Origin: JBEATZ01 sp041178545
GTDB lineage: Bacteria; Planctomycetota; UBA1135; UBA2386
Direction of reading: 5' to 3'
Assembly (NCBI GenBank): GCA_041178545.1
Contig: JBEGVB010000059.1
Coordinates: 1 to 62,318 of the forward strand
Length of the DNA: 62,318 nt
Shown piece after piece: positions 15,697 through 25,185 of the stretch. The notes under the pieces were generated by a model. It searched no databases, was not told the origin of the DNA, and was given only the letters and a program-made list of their open reading frames with translations. Position 1 is the stretch's first letter. Each line of letters opens with the position of its first letter. A program made the translations under genes and the position numbers.

Positions 15697-18318
15697 TCAG
15701 CGGGAGAGCGTGAACCAGAGGACCTGACGGTCGTCCGACTCCTCGTAGAGCACGGGCCAGCCGAGGTCGATGGCGATGGGGATCTCCAGCACCGGCAGTT
15801 CGATGCGCACGCCGAGCCCGACGCTGAGGCGGGGCTCTTCGAAGGTGGGGTCGTCCCACGACAGGCCGAGGAGGCCGAAGTCCGTGAACAGGAGGCCACG
15901 GACCATCTCCCGGTCCTTGACCTCGCGCTCCAAGCGGGTGGTGACCAGGGGCACGTAGTACTCGAGCGACGTGGTGAACATCGCCTCGCCACCAACGGGC
16001 TGGCCGAACTGGCTGGGACCGGCCCCGCGGAAGTCGAAGCCGCGGAGGTTGGCGCCGCCCAGGTAGAAGCGTTCCGTGAGGAAGACCTGGTCGCTGTCGT
16101 CGAAGGCCTCGGCCACGCCGAAGCTCGACTCCAGGTGGAGCACATGGCGCTGGCCACGGGCCGTCTCCAGGATTGGGGTGTACGCGTGGAACGCGAGCAC
16201 GGCCTTGGCCATGTCGACCTCGGCGCCGAACGGCCCGCCGAGCACCTCGAACGAGCCGTTGAGGTCGATGCCGGAGGTGGGCAACCGCAGGTTGTCCAGG
16301 TCCCGGTAGCGGCTCGAGAGCCGCGGCCCCCGCAGCTCCGTCTGCCCCTCCGACTCGTAGACGATCAGCGGGGCGTCGGCACGGATGTCGTACACCTCGG
16401 TCGTCTCCTGACGGAAGCTCACGCCCGAGCTGAACTCCTCCGTGAAGTTGCGCGAAAGGCCCAAGTCGGCTCCGAGGGTGTCCGTGGTGTAGCCGCGGAA
16501 ACGACGGATGCGCTTCCTCCCGTTCACCCGCAGCTCGATGGTGTCGAAGTGCTGACCGAACAGGTCGGGCTCGGTGAAGCCGATCTGCGCCTGGCTCACC
16601 TCGGTACCGGGGGCCAGCAACAGGTCGAGCGTCTGACCGCCGCCGTGGAACGCCTTGTTGTCGACGAGTTCGCCGAACATCGTGACGGGGTCCCAGGACG
16701 AGGGCGGGTTCCAGATGTCGAAGTTGCGCTTGGTGAACTGGAAGGTGAGTGACGCGCCTGCCCCGGTGCTGATGCCCACGCCCCAACGCAACTCGCCGGT
16801 CTCGCCCTCGGTGACGTCGATGGCCAAGTCGAGCTGGTCGGTCCGACCGGGGACCGGTAGCAGCTCGAACTGCGGACCTGCCAAGGTCACCGGGTCCTGG
16901 AAGAAACGCGTCTGCTCCAGGTAGCGCAGCGAGCGGTCGACCTTGGTCATGTCGATGCGCTCTCCGGGCAGCACGTAGACCTTGCGCCGGATCACCTTGT
17001 CGCGCGTGCTGTCGTTGCCGCGGATGACGACGTCGCGCAGGTCCTTGGGCGAGCCCTCGACGATGCGGAAGGTGAGGTCCACCTGCTCGCCCTCCGCATA
17101 GCTCTCCAGTGGCCAGCGACCGAGGACGTAGAACGAGTCTTGCACCTGCACGCTGTAGAACCCACGGGCAGGGTGCCCGCGCTTGCCGTAGAAGTCCTGG
17201 ATCGCACGCATCGCGCGCCGGATCGCCTGCTGGTCGTAGAAGCCACCAGCCTCGATCTTCAGCTCGGACTCGAACTCGGACGCAGGGTAGCGCACCAGCG
17301 CAGGCGGGACCTCGGTCCCGTTGGCATCGACATGGAGGACCTTGACGCTGCGGATCCGGTAGCGCGGACCCTCCACCACCACGATGTCCAGGTCGACCTC
17401 GGTGTTGCCGGGCAGGAACCGGACTTCGGCAAGCTCCACCACTGCGTCGAGGAACCCCGTGCCGCGGTAGAACAACCGCAGCTTGTCGAGGTCCTCGTCG
17501 AGGATCTCCCGGCTGAAGGGCTCGCCCCGGATCAGGCCCCAGCGCGGGTCGCTGGCGATCTTGGCGTCGCGGACGAGGTAGTCGTCGGCGCCCAGGATCC
17601 CCAGGTTCGGCACTGCCGGGAAGGACGTGTTGCCGCGGAACCGGATGGTCCGGACAGTGACCTTCTCGCCCTCGTCCACGGCAAAGGTGAGTTCCGGCCG
17701 CGCCACCTCGTTGCTCTCCACCCCGTCGGGCGGCCCCTCGCGGAGCGCGACCGCCGCGAACGGGTAGCCGTCGCGCCGGTACCGCGCAAGCAGCACGTTG
17801 CGCATGGCAACGGCCTCCGAGCTCGTGACGCGGCGGTCCGCGTCGATGCCCAGCAGTTCCCGTGCCTCGCCCTCGGCCAGGTGCTTGAGACCCGAGAACC
17901 GCACCCGCTCGTACGTGCGGTCCTCGCGCAGCAGCGCGATGCGCACGACGGCCTGGTCGCCGTCCTCCTGCGCGAGGAAGCTCGCAACGACCCGGCGCTC
18001 GTTCCACAGCGCATTGAGGTCTGCCGTCACACGAGCCACCTGCAGCGGCTGTCCAGCGCGCGTGGCAAGGTTGCGCAGCACGCTGTCGCGCAGTTCCTCC
18101 GGTGCCGGCACCAGGCGCTGTCCCTCCACCCGTTCGACGCGAACCTCGCGCACGATGCGGTTCTCGAGCCGCTGCACCGAAGGGTCGATGGCAGGGTCCT
18201 GCAACAGCGGGGCAGGATCCTGTGGCGCGACAGCACCTGCCGGCGGTGGCCCGACGGGGTCTTGGCCACGGGCGACACCCCCGTGGACCAGAGCGAGCGC
18301 AAAGGCAGCTGCGCGCAC
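15697..18318 (-). CDS. bamA: BamA/Omp85-family outer-membrane assembly protein
   Basis: A protein of about 873 residues that inserts beta-barrels into the outer membrane. After a signal peptide (AAAFALALVHGGVARG) and a Pro-rich stretch come several POTRA domains; examples are IVREVRVERVEGQRL, YERVRFSGLKHLAEGE, VTVRTIRFRGNTSFP and LRDVVIRGNDSTRDKV. The barrel fills roughly the last 400 residues and contains the Omp85 mark FYLGGANLRGFDFRG, ending in FTLSR. I chose the GTG at 18318 because it falls after the dnaB stop and gives a clean signal peptide; a TTG at 18372 would overlap dnaB by 38 bp. Its presence shows an outer membrane. BamB-E genes are not adjacent. Confidence 0.9.
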   Translation of the reverse strand: MRAAAFALALVHGGVARGQDPVGPPPAGAVAPQDPAPLLQDPAIDPSVQRLENRIVREVRVERVEGQRLVPAPEELRDSVLRNLATRAGQPLQVARVTADLNALWNERRVVASFLAQEDGDQAVVRIALLREDRTYERVRFSGLKHLAEGEARELLGIDADRRVTSSEAVAMRNVLLARYRRDGYPFAAVALREGPPDGVESNEVARPELTFAVDEGEKVTVRTIRFRGNTSFPAVPNLGILGADDYLVRDAKIASDPRWGLIRGEPFSREILDEDLDKLRLFYRGTGFLDAVVELAEVRFLPGNTEVDLDIVVVEGPRYRIRSVKVLHVDANGTEVPPALVRYPASEFESELKIEAGGFYDQQAIRRAMRAIQDFYGKRGHPARGFYSVQVQDSFYVLGRWPLESYAEGEQVDLTFRIVEGSPKDLRDVVIRGNDSTRDKVIRRKVYVLPGERIDMTKVDRSLRYLEQTRFFQDPVTLAGPQFELLPVPGRTDQLDLAIDVTEGETGELRWGVGISTGAGASLTFQFTKRNFDIWNPPSSWDPVTMFGELVDNKAFHGGGQTLDLLLAPGTEVSQAQIGFTEPDLFGQHFDTIELRVNGRKRIRRFRGYTTDTLGADLGLSRNFTEEFSSGVSFRQETTEVYDIRADAPLIVYESEGQTELRGPRLSSRYRDLDNLRLPTSGIDLNGSFEVLGGPFGAEVDMAKAVLAFHAYTPILETARGQRHVLHLESSFGVAEAFDDSDQVFLTERFYLGGANLRGFDFRGAGPSQFGQPVGGEAMFTTSLEYYVPLVTTRLEREVKDREMVRGLLFTDFGLLGLSWDDPTFEEPRLSVGLGVRIELPVLEIPIAIDLGWPVLYEESDDRQVLWFTLSR

Positions 18319-18334
18319 CGCGCAGCGCCAGCCG

Positions 18335-19687
18335 CTACTGCATCGGCTCGGCCCTGCGGGTGTAGTTCTCAAAACGCATGTACTCTTTGAAGAAGCGCAG
18401 GGTCACTTCGCCCGTGGGCCCGTTTCGCTGCTTGGCGATGATCACCTGCGCAAGCCCGGCGTTGGCCTCGGTCGGCTTGTAGTACTCGTCGCGGTGCAGC
18501 AGCATGATCACGTCGGCGTCCTGCTCGATGGCACCCGACTCACGCAGGTCGCTCATACGCGGACGGTGGTCGTCGCGATTCTCCACGTCGCGGTTCAGCT
18601 GGGAGAGGGCGACCACCGGGACCTCGAGCTCACGGGCGATGCCCTTGAGGCCGCGGCTGATGGCACTGATCTCCTGCTGGCGGCTCTCGACCCGTGCACC
18701 GCCCGACATGAGCTGCAGGTAGTCGATGGCGATCATCTGGATGTTGTGCCGCTGCTTGAGGCGCCTGCACTTCGCGCGCAGCTGGGTGATCGTCAGGCCC
18801 GGCGAGTCGTCGATGAAGATGGGCTGCTGGTAGAGCCGGTCGGCCTCCTCCACCATGCGCTTGTACTGCAGGTCGGTGATGCGGCCCTTGCGCATGGCCT
18901 GGCCGTCGATCTGGGCGCGGCAGCAGAGCATGTTCTGCACCACCTGCTGCGCCGACATCTCGAGGCTGAAGAAGGCGATGCCGTTGCCGGAGGAGGCGAT
19001 GCGCTCGGTCAGGTTGAGCGTGAACGTCGTCTTGCCCATCGACGGACGCGCGGCCACGATGATGAGCTCGCCGGGCTGGAGCCCGCCGGTCATGTCGTCC
19101 AGGTCGTAGAAGTCGGTGCCGACACCCGTGATGCGCCCGTCGCGCTCGCGCAGACGCTCGATGCGGTCGATGGTCCGCTGCAGCACGTCACCGATGGACT
19201 GGGTCTCGCCCGACTTGTCGACGCGCGCGATCTCCATGATCTGGCGCTCCGCCTCGTCGAGGAGGTCCTTGGCCTCCATCTGGTTCTCGTAGCTCATCCG
19301 CGCGATCTCGTGGCACGTCCCCAGCAGGCGGCGCAGCACGGACTTCTCGCGCACGATCTCGGCGTGGTACACGACGCCTGCCGCCGAGACCACGGACTCC
19401 ATCAGGTCGAGCAGGATCTCCCTACCCCCCGCCTCCTGCAGCACGCCCTTGCGGGAGAGGTCTTCCTCCACCGCGATCGTGTCGGTGGTGTTGCGCGTGT
19501 TGTAGCAGGCGAGCAGCGACGCAAAGACCAGCTGGTGGCGGTGGAGGTAGAAGTCCTCCGGCTGCAGGAAGGCCACGTCGGCCACCGCATCCGCGTGGAG
19601 CAACAGCGCGCCGAGGACCGATCGCTCGGCCTCGAGGTTCTGCGGGATCATCTTCCCGTCCACTGCGGTCTTCTGCGCTTCGGCCAT
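18335..19687 (-). CDS. dnaB: Replicative DNA helicase DnaB
   Basis: This 450-residue hexameric 5'-3' helicase unwinds DNA at the replication fork. The N-terminal DnaB domain begins MIPQNLEAERSVLGALLL. The RecA-like motor has Walker A AARPSMGKTT (212-221), Walker B IQMIAIDYLQLM and the arginine-containing blocks RMSDLRESGAIEQDAD and KQRNGPTG. The length is normal and no intein is present. A GC hairpin (19704-19710 with 19723-19729) lies just upstream of the start. It follows the FtsK-like gene by 101 bp and is transcribed towards bamA. Confidence 0.97.
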   Translation of the reverse strand: MAEAQKTAVDGKMIPQNLEAERSVLGALLLHADAVADVAFLQPEDFYLHRHQLVFASLLACYNTRNTTDTIAVEEDLSRKGVLQEAGGREILLDLMESVVSAAGVVYHAEIVREKSVLRRLLGTCHEIARMSYENQMEAKDLLDEAERQIMEIARVDKSGETQSIGDVLQRTIDRIERLRERDGRITGVGTDFYDLDDMTGGLQPGELIIVAARPSMGKTTFTLNLTERIASSGNGIAFFSLEMSAQQVVQNMLCCRAQIDGQAMRKGRITDLQYKRMVEEADRLYQQPIFIDDSPGLTITQLRAKCRRLKQRHNIQMIAIDYLQLMSGGARVESRQQEISAISRGLKGIARELEVPVVALSQLNRDVENRDDHRPRMSDLRESGAIEQDADVIMLLHRDEYYKPTEANAGLAQVIIAKQRNGPTGEVTLRFFKEYMRFENYTRRAEPMQ

Positions 19688-19788
19688 GGGGAGTCGGTTC
19701 CGGGGGCTCCTCCCTTACCCGGGGAGCCCATGGGTGCAAGAAGTGCCCGTGTGAGCAACTTTCCAGAGCTGTGGAGAGTCGCCGGGGC

Positions 19789-21444
19789 TCAGCGGAGCAG
19801 GCGCCCCTGGGACTGGTCTGCGTCCAGTTCCACCACGCCGCGCTCGGCGAGGATCTGCAGCAGCTGGGTGGCGGTCCCGAAGTCGATGCGCAACTTGCGT
19901 TGCAGGAAGGATGCACTGGCCCGCCCAGACTGCTGGATGAGGTCGATCGCCTCGGCCACCAGCGGGTCGTCCCCCCGTTTCAGCCCGAACAGCGACCCCT
20001 GGCGCGGGTTCGCCTCCTCGGGCCGTGGGATCTCGACCGAGGGCTCGTCTGCAGCGGCCTCAGGGTGCTCGGCCGGCGTTTCCTCCGGCACAATGTCCTC
20101 CACAACCGAGTTCTCGGTGTCCAGGCCGTCCGCCTCCACGGTGAGGCCCGGTGGCTCCAGGGACCCTTCCTCGGAGGTTGTCACGGACGCGTCGACGGGC
20201 TCCTGCACGGCCAGCTCCCCCTCCACGGGGGTGCTCGCATCCTCGACCACCCCGACGCCGAGCTCGATGGCCAGGTCATCGTCCGAGGCAGGCACCTCGG
20301 CCACCACCGGCTCGCTGCCGACCGGCTCCTGTTGGACGCTTGGCTCGACGACGGGGTCGTGGTCGAGCGGCTCCGGCTCTGCGGGTGCAACCGGTGCCTC
20401 GGTGCCCAGCTCAGCGGCAATCGCCTCCTCGGCGTGGGCAAACGCGCCAGAGCCCTCGTCCACCGGCTGCAACGGCAGCTCTGCATCCTCCACCGGGCTG
20501 TTGGCCTCGGCGTCAGTTGCAACAGGGTCCGAGTCCAGGGCGGGAGCCAAGCAGGACTCGACTGCCGCAGGACCGACTTCCGAATGCGGGACCTCCGCGG
20601 CCAGATCCTCCGCGGCCGGAGCCTCCGCAGCCGATGCATCCTCGGTAGCAACCGCGGGAGACGCGGACTCCTCGACCTGTGCTTCGGCCGAGTGCGACAC
20701 GGATTCCACTGCGGGGGCAACCTCGTCCACCGCCTCGCGCAACCGGCGCCGACGCTCGCGCCAACTCGAGCGCATCTCACCAGCAGCCGCAGCTGCAGCC
20801 GCTGCGGCAGCCGCCTCTGCAGCCCGCTCTGCTTCCTCGGCCTGGGCCAAGCTCTTCAGGATCTCCGCGTCGTCGTTGCCGACGCCACCGTCGTCCTGCA
20901 CGGATTGGCGCGTGGAGGCCTTGCGTTCGCGCGGCACCCAGAGCTCGTCGAAGTGACGGTAGAAGAGGAAGTCCGTGGCCAGGAGGAAAAGGACGAGCGT
21001 CAGCGGGGCGAGCAGCAGCGTGGCGGGGACGAACCCGATGGCTTCGACGAGGCGGGTGGCAATGCTGTCGCCAAACGCGCCCGTGTGCGGGCCCGCCGGC
21101 TCCCCTGCGCCGCGCAGGTTGATCCAGATCGCGAGGGAAACCGTGCACGCGGCAACCTTGGCGACGCGCACCCTCGGCTCCTCCAACGCCCCACCCAGGA
21201 ACCAGATCGACGACCAGACGAGCGTGAGAGCGCACAGCAGGAATGCAGGGACGAAGCCGATCGCCCCGTAGATCGCGACCACGACGGACTGCAGCACCGA
21301 CTGCGCTTCTGCACTGCCGCCTTCCCACACGTGGTAGTAGACGAGCGCCGACATGCAGAACATCGCGACGGCAATGGGGAGCAGCGGCCACATGCCCGCT
21401 GCACGTCCGCGAGACGTGAATGGATCAGCAGCCACGACGCACAC
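19789..21444 (-). CDS. FtsK-like membrane protein lacking the motor domain
   Basis: A 551-residue protein. The N-terminal 165 residues hold about four membrane segments, e.g. LLPIAVAMFCMSALVYYHVW and IGFVPATLLLAPLTLVLFLL, laid out as in FtsK. A very acidic Ala/Glu/Pro/Val-rich linker of some 300 residues follows. The last 60 residues (DPLVAEAIDLIQQSGRASAS and FLQRKLRIDFGTATQLLQIL) match the winged-helix gamma domain of the neighbouring FtsK (LLQRALSVGYTRATRLLELM). No Walker motifs exist, so it cannot pump DNA. It lies 186 bp after ftsK and looks like an ftsK duplicate that lost the ATPase core. The GTG start is a best guess. A DNA tether or FtsK regulator is inferred. Confidence 0.8.
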   Translation of the reverse strand: MCVVAADPFTSRGRAAGMWPLLPIAVAMFCMSALVYYHVWEGGSAEAQSVLQSVVVAIYGAIGFVPAFLLCALTLVWSSIWFLGGALEEPRVRVAKVAACTVSLAIWINLRGAGEPAGPHTGAFGDSIATRLVEAIGFVPATLLLAPLTLVLFLLATDFLFYRHFDELWVPRERKASTRQSVQDDGGVGNDDAEILKSLAQAEEAERAAEAAAAAAAAAAAGEMRSSWRERRRRLREAVDEVAPAVESVSHSAEAQVEESASPAVATEDASAAEAPAAEDLAAEVPHSEVGPAAVESCLAPALDSDPVATDAEANSPVEDAELPLQPVDEGSGAFAHAEEAIAAELGTEAPVAPAEPEPLDHDPVVEPSVQQEPVGSEPVVAEVPASDDDLAIELGVGVVEDASTPVEGELAVQEPVDASVTTSEEGSLEPPGLTVEADGLDTENSVVEDIVPEETPAEHPEAAADEPSVEIPRPEEANPRQGSLFGLKRGDDPLVAEAIDLIQQSGRASASFLQRKLRIDFGTATQLLQILAERGVVELDADQSQGRLLR

Positions 21445-21630
21445 CGCCCTTGCATTCGAAGGCCATGAGACCCCTCCCAGACAAACGAACCGTGGACCGG
21501 AAAGCAGGGACTCTACGGGGCATGGCAGGCGCTCTCAAGCGGACCTACCGCTGCGAAGGGCCCCACGGCGATTGCGGCGCGCCGTGCACGTGCCGCGGAA
21601 CAGTGAGGGGCCCGCAGCCTCCGCAACGGT

Positions 21631-24279
21631 TCAGGAACCCTTCTCGGGCTCGCCATCCTCGGCAGGCTCCGCGCCGGCCGCAGCCACCTCGGCGTCCTCC
21701 TCGGGCTCCAACGCGTCATCCGTCTCGGCGACCTCCTCGCCCTCGACGAACCCGGCTTCCTCCTGGGCGGCGAGTTCCTCCGCGATCGCGGCCTCGCGAG
21801 CCTTCCACTCCTCGATCGTGAGGAGCACCTCGCGCGACTTGGAGCCGACGAACGGGCCCACCAGACCGTCCTCCTCCATGAGTTCGAGCAGGCGCGTGGC
21901 GCGGGTGTAGCCCACGGAGAGGGCCCGCTGCAGCAGGGTGGCCGAACCGCGCTGCTGGCCGAGGATGACCTCGACGGCCTCGCGGTAGAGGTCGTCCTTG
22001 TCGGCAGCCGAGGACCGCGACGAACCCTGCGTCTGCACCAGGTCCGGCAGGAACGTGGGGCGCTGCCCCTTCTCCTCGAGGAACTTCACCACGGCAGCGA
22101 TCTCGTCGTCGCCCACGTAGGTGCCCTGGGCGCGCATGATCGCGGCACCACCCGGCGGCACGTAGAGCATGTCGCCGTTGCCGACGAGCTTCTCCGCACC
22201 GTTCGTGTCGAGGATGACGCGCGAGTCGAGCTTGCGGTTCACCTTGAAGGCGATCTGGCACGGCAGGTTGGCCTTGATCACGCCTGTGATCACGTCCACC
22301 GACGGACGCTGGGTCGCGAGGATCACGTGCATGCCCACCGCACGGGACTTCTGCGCGAGGCGCTGGATCGAGTCCTCCACCTCGTTCCGTGCCGTCGACA
22401 TGAGGTCGGCCAGTTCGTCGATGATGATGACGATGTACGGCAACTGCACGCGGTCCGGCTCGGGCGGCCGGCCGAAGCGCTTCTCCAGCTCGGCCTTGTC
22501 GAGCCGGTTGTAGAGCTTGATGTGGTTGACGCCGGCGGCGCTGAACAGCGCATACCGGTTCTCCATCTCGTTCACCGCCCACTCGAGGACGCCAGGCGCC
22601 TTCTTCATGTTGGTGACGACGTCGCAGCAGAGGTGCGGGACGTTCTTGTACGCCTGCAGTTCCACCATCTTCGGGTCGACGAGGATGAGCCGCACCTGGG
22701 CCGGGGTGCGCGTCACCAGGATCGAGAGCAGGATCGTGTTGATGCACACCGACTTGCCCGAGCCCGTGGTGCCCGCGATCAGCAGGTGCGGCATCTTCGC
22801 GAGGTCCACCACGATCGGCGAACCCTCACCGGCCTTGCCGAGGAACAGCGGGATCGCGTGCTCCTCCGCGCGCCCGTACTGCTCCAGCAGCTCGCGCATG
22901 AACACCATGTTGCGCTTCTCGTTGGGCACCTCGATGCCGATGGTGTCGCGCCCGGGGATGGGCGCCACCACGCGAACGGTCACCGCGCGCAGCGCCGAGG
23001 CGAGGTCGGCGTCGAAACCCGCCACCTTGTTGACGCGCACACCCTCTGCCAGCCGCAGCTCGTACTGCGTCACCGTGGGGCCCACGGCAACACCGACCAT
23101 CTCGGCGCCGATGCCGAAGCTGGCGAGCTTGGCGACGATGGCCTCCGAGTTCTTCTGCAGCAGCGCCTGCGTGGCGCCGCTGTCGGCCACCTGCGGCTCG
23201 CGGAACGACTCCACGGGCGGGAAGGGGTAGGTGGCGTCCCAGGGCAGGTCGGACTGCACCGGCTTGGGCCGCGGGCGAGGCTTCGGCTTCTGCACCGTGA
23301 CCCTCGGCACCACGACCGGGATCGACACGACGGGGGCCTTGGCGTCCTCCTCGTCCTCCTCCGACTCCTCTTCCTCCTCCTCGTCGTCCTCCTCGTCCTG
23401 CGCCACCGGGGTGAACTTCCTGCCCGTGGTGCGCGGGGCGACCTCGTCGTCCTCGGACTGCTCCGCTTCCTGCTCGGCATCCTCGTCCGCGGCAGCCTTG
23501 CCGCGGCGCCTGCCCTTGCGGACCGCCAGCACCTCGCCCTCGTCGGGGTCGACGCGCTGTTCCTCCTCGGCCTGTTCCTTGAGCGCTGCATCCACCTGTT
23601 CGGCGCTGGCAGCCTTGCGCGCGGCAACGGCCGGCTCCGCAGCTGCGGCAGCTCGCGAGGCACGGCGCGGCTCCGGCTTGCGCGCCGGACGCAAGCGCGT
23701 CCAGAGCCCCTCGAGCAGCGACGTGAGCCGCATCAGGATGGTGGAGAACATCCACTCGGTCACCAGGAGCAGGGAGATGAGCGCACCGAAGCTCAGCAGC
23801 AACAGCCTGCCGAAGCCACCGAAGGTGCGGGCGAGCAAGGGCGAGAGGTTCGCGCCGAACTTGCCGCCGGCGCCAAAGGGTGCCATCGAGCTCACGCCCG
23901 AGCCGCCGTCGGGGCCCGCGAGGAGCAGCGCAATCATGGCGGTGAAGATCACCGCACCGAGCACCTTGAGGACCAGCCGCTCGACCTCACGCCGCCAGAA
24001 CAACACGACCGCGAAGCCGATGGCGAAGAGGAACGGCAGGAAGGCTGCGTACCCGAACAGCCACGCGAAGCCGAGGCCGAGGTAGTAGCCGAACTTGCCG
24101 CCGAGGTTGGACCCGTTGCCCACGGCAATCGAGCCGTCGCCCACGGAGGTGTGGTCGAGGGTGCCCAGGCACAGCAGTGCGTAGAGGCAGAAGCCGCACA
24201 AGGCGATTGCCGTCAGCTCTCGCGTGCGCTCGGTCCACCAGGCGTTTCCACTCGCGTCGGGATTGCGTTTGCGACTCAT
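21631..24279 (-). CDS. ftsK: DNA translocase FtsK/SpoIIIE
   Basis: This 882-residue septal DNA pump clears chromosomes from the division plane. Four N-terminal membrane segments (residues 24-180) are followed by a basic then strongly acidic linker (DEEDDEEEEEESEEDEEDA). The RecA-like motor has Walker A LIAGTTGSGKSVCIN (about 495-509) and Walker B YIVIIIDELADLMS. The C-terminal gamma winged helix (LLQRALSVGYTRATRLLELM) should read KOPS-like DNA signs, and a charged tail of about 55 residues extends beyond it. The ATG overlaps the coaB stop (ATGA), so translation is coupled. Length and motifs are standard for the family. Confidence 0.97.
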   Translation of the reverse strand: MSRKRNPDASGNAWWTERTRELTAIALCGFCLYALLCLGTLDHTSVGDGSIAVGNGSNLGGKFGYYLGLGFAWLFGYAAFLPFLFAIGFAVVLFWRREVERLVLKVLGAVIFTAMIALLLAGPDGGSGVSSMAPFGAGGKFGANLSPLLARTFGGFGRLLLLSFGALISLLLVTEWMFSTILMRLTSLLEGLWTRLRPARKPEPRRASRAAAAAEPAVAARKAASAEQVDAALKEQAEEEQRVDPDEGEVLAVRKGRRRGKAAADEDAEQEAEQSEDDEVAPRTTGRKFTPVAQDEEDDEEEEEESEEDEEDAKAPVVSIPVVVPRVTVQKPKPRPRPKPVQSDLPWDATYPFPPVESFREPQVADSGATQALLQKNSEAIVAKLASFGIGAEMVGVAVGPTVTQYELRLAEGVRVNKVAGFDADLASALRAVTVRVVAPIPGRDTIGIEVPNEKRNMVFMRELLEQYGRAEEHAIPLFLGKAGEGSPIVVDLAKMPHLLIAGTTGSGKSVCINTILLSILVTRTPAQVRLILVDPKMVELQAYKNVPHLCCDVVTNMKKAPGVLEWAVNEMENRYALFSAAGVNHIKLYNRLDKAELEKRFGRPPEPDRVQLPYIVIIIDELADLMSTARNEVEDSIQRLAQKSRAVGMHVILATQRPSVDVITGVIKANLPCQIAFKVNRKLDSRVILDTNGAEKLVGNGDMLYVPPGGAAIMRAQGTYVGDDEIAAVVKFLEEKGQRPTFLPDLVQTQGSSRSSAADKDDLYREAVEVILGQQRGSATLLQRALSVGYTRATRLLELMEEDGLVGPFVGSKSREVLLTIEEWKAREAAIAEELAAQEEAGFVEGEEVAETDDALEPEEDAEVAAAGAEPAEDGEPEKGS

Positions 24280-24977
24280 GAGGATCTCTTGCCCCCGTCA
24301 GCGGGGTCTTGGTGCGCGTCCAGGTTGTTCGACTGTTTCTGCTGCCAGATCACCTCGGCGGCGTCGAGGATGCGACGCGCGAGGGCATGCTTGCCGATGC
24401 GCCCCAACGGTTCTGCAGCACCGTCGGCACGCACGATCACGGCCTCGCTCGCCTCCGCACCGATGGCGTCGGTGAGGTTGGCGACGACGAGGTCCAGTTG
24501 CTTGTTCGCCAGCTTGGCGCGCGCCCGTTCGACGGCAGCAGCCATGCCTGCAGCCGCCGACTCAAGCGCGAACCCGACCACCACGCGGCGTCCCTTGTGC
24601 GCGGCCAGGCCCGCAACGATGTCGGGGTTGGGGACCAGGTCGAGCGTGACCGTCCCGCCCTTGCGCGGTGGCTTGCCTTGCAGGCGCTCGCGCGGCCGCC
24701 AGTCGGCCACCGCCGCGGTGGCGACGGCGATGTCGCACGCGGCGAACGCACGCTCGGCGGCTGCCTGCATCTCCAGCGCGCTGGTCACCGATTCCACGGT
24801 GATGCCCCCCGGAGGAACCGACTCGACCGGACCCAGCACCAGGTGCACTCGGTGGCCCGCGTCGCGCGCGGCCTCGGCGAGGGCATACCCCATCCTGCCC
24901 GTGCTCCCGTTGGACAGGAACCGGACGTCGTCGAGGTGCTCGCGGGTCGGACCCGCTGTGACCAGTATGTTCCGCAT
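24276..24977 (-). CDS. coaB: Phosphopantothenate-cysteine ligase domain protein (CoaB, stand-alone)
   Basis: This 233-residue protein corresponds to the C-terminal half of the usual CoaBC fusion. It joins cysteine to phosphopantothenate with a nucleotide triphosphate in coenzyme A synthesis. Visible marks are ILVTAGPTREHLDDVRFLSN, NGSTGRMGYALAEAA, VATAAVADWRP and VVVGFALES. The CoaC flavoprotein decarboxylase half, which would precede residue 1, is absent. Upstream codons in the same frame (to 25163) look non-coding and end in the divergent intergenic region. AGGGG lies just before the ATG. It overlaps ftsK by four bases. CoaC must be encoded elsewhere. Confidence 0.9.
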   Translation of the reverse strand: MRNILVTAGPTREHLDDVRFLSNGSTGRMGYALAEAARDAGHRVHLVLGPVESVPPGGITVESVTSALEMQAAAERAFAACDIAVATAAVADWRPRERLQGKPPRKGGTVTLDLVPNPDIVAGLAAHKGRRVVVGFALESAAAGMAAAVERARAKLANKQLDLVVANLTDAIGAEASEAVIVRADGAAEPLGRIGKHALARRILDAAEVIWQQKQSNNLDAHQDPADGGKRSS

Positions 24978-25185
24978 CACCCCTGGAACCGGCTCGGGGC
25001 CGGACCGCCGCAAACCGACCGAACTCCATGACAGCGCCTGCGATGCAGACGGACGCGGGGCTCGTGTCACGGCCCCTTGTACCCTATCTGCCTGCTTTGT
25101 CGGCCAGAGAAAAAAGCATTGGCCGACCGAAGCCCTTGCTCCGTAAAGGAGTCCCTTCGCCACGCATGCTGCCGAGGTTCCCCGA

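Noticed and set aside
22327..25146. A long plus-strand open frame opposite ftsK and coaB
   Set aside because: Composition is His/Arg/Asp-rich low complexity, as in other antisense shadows, and ftsK explains the stretch fully.
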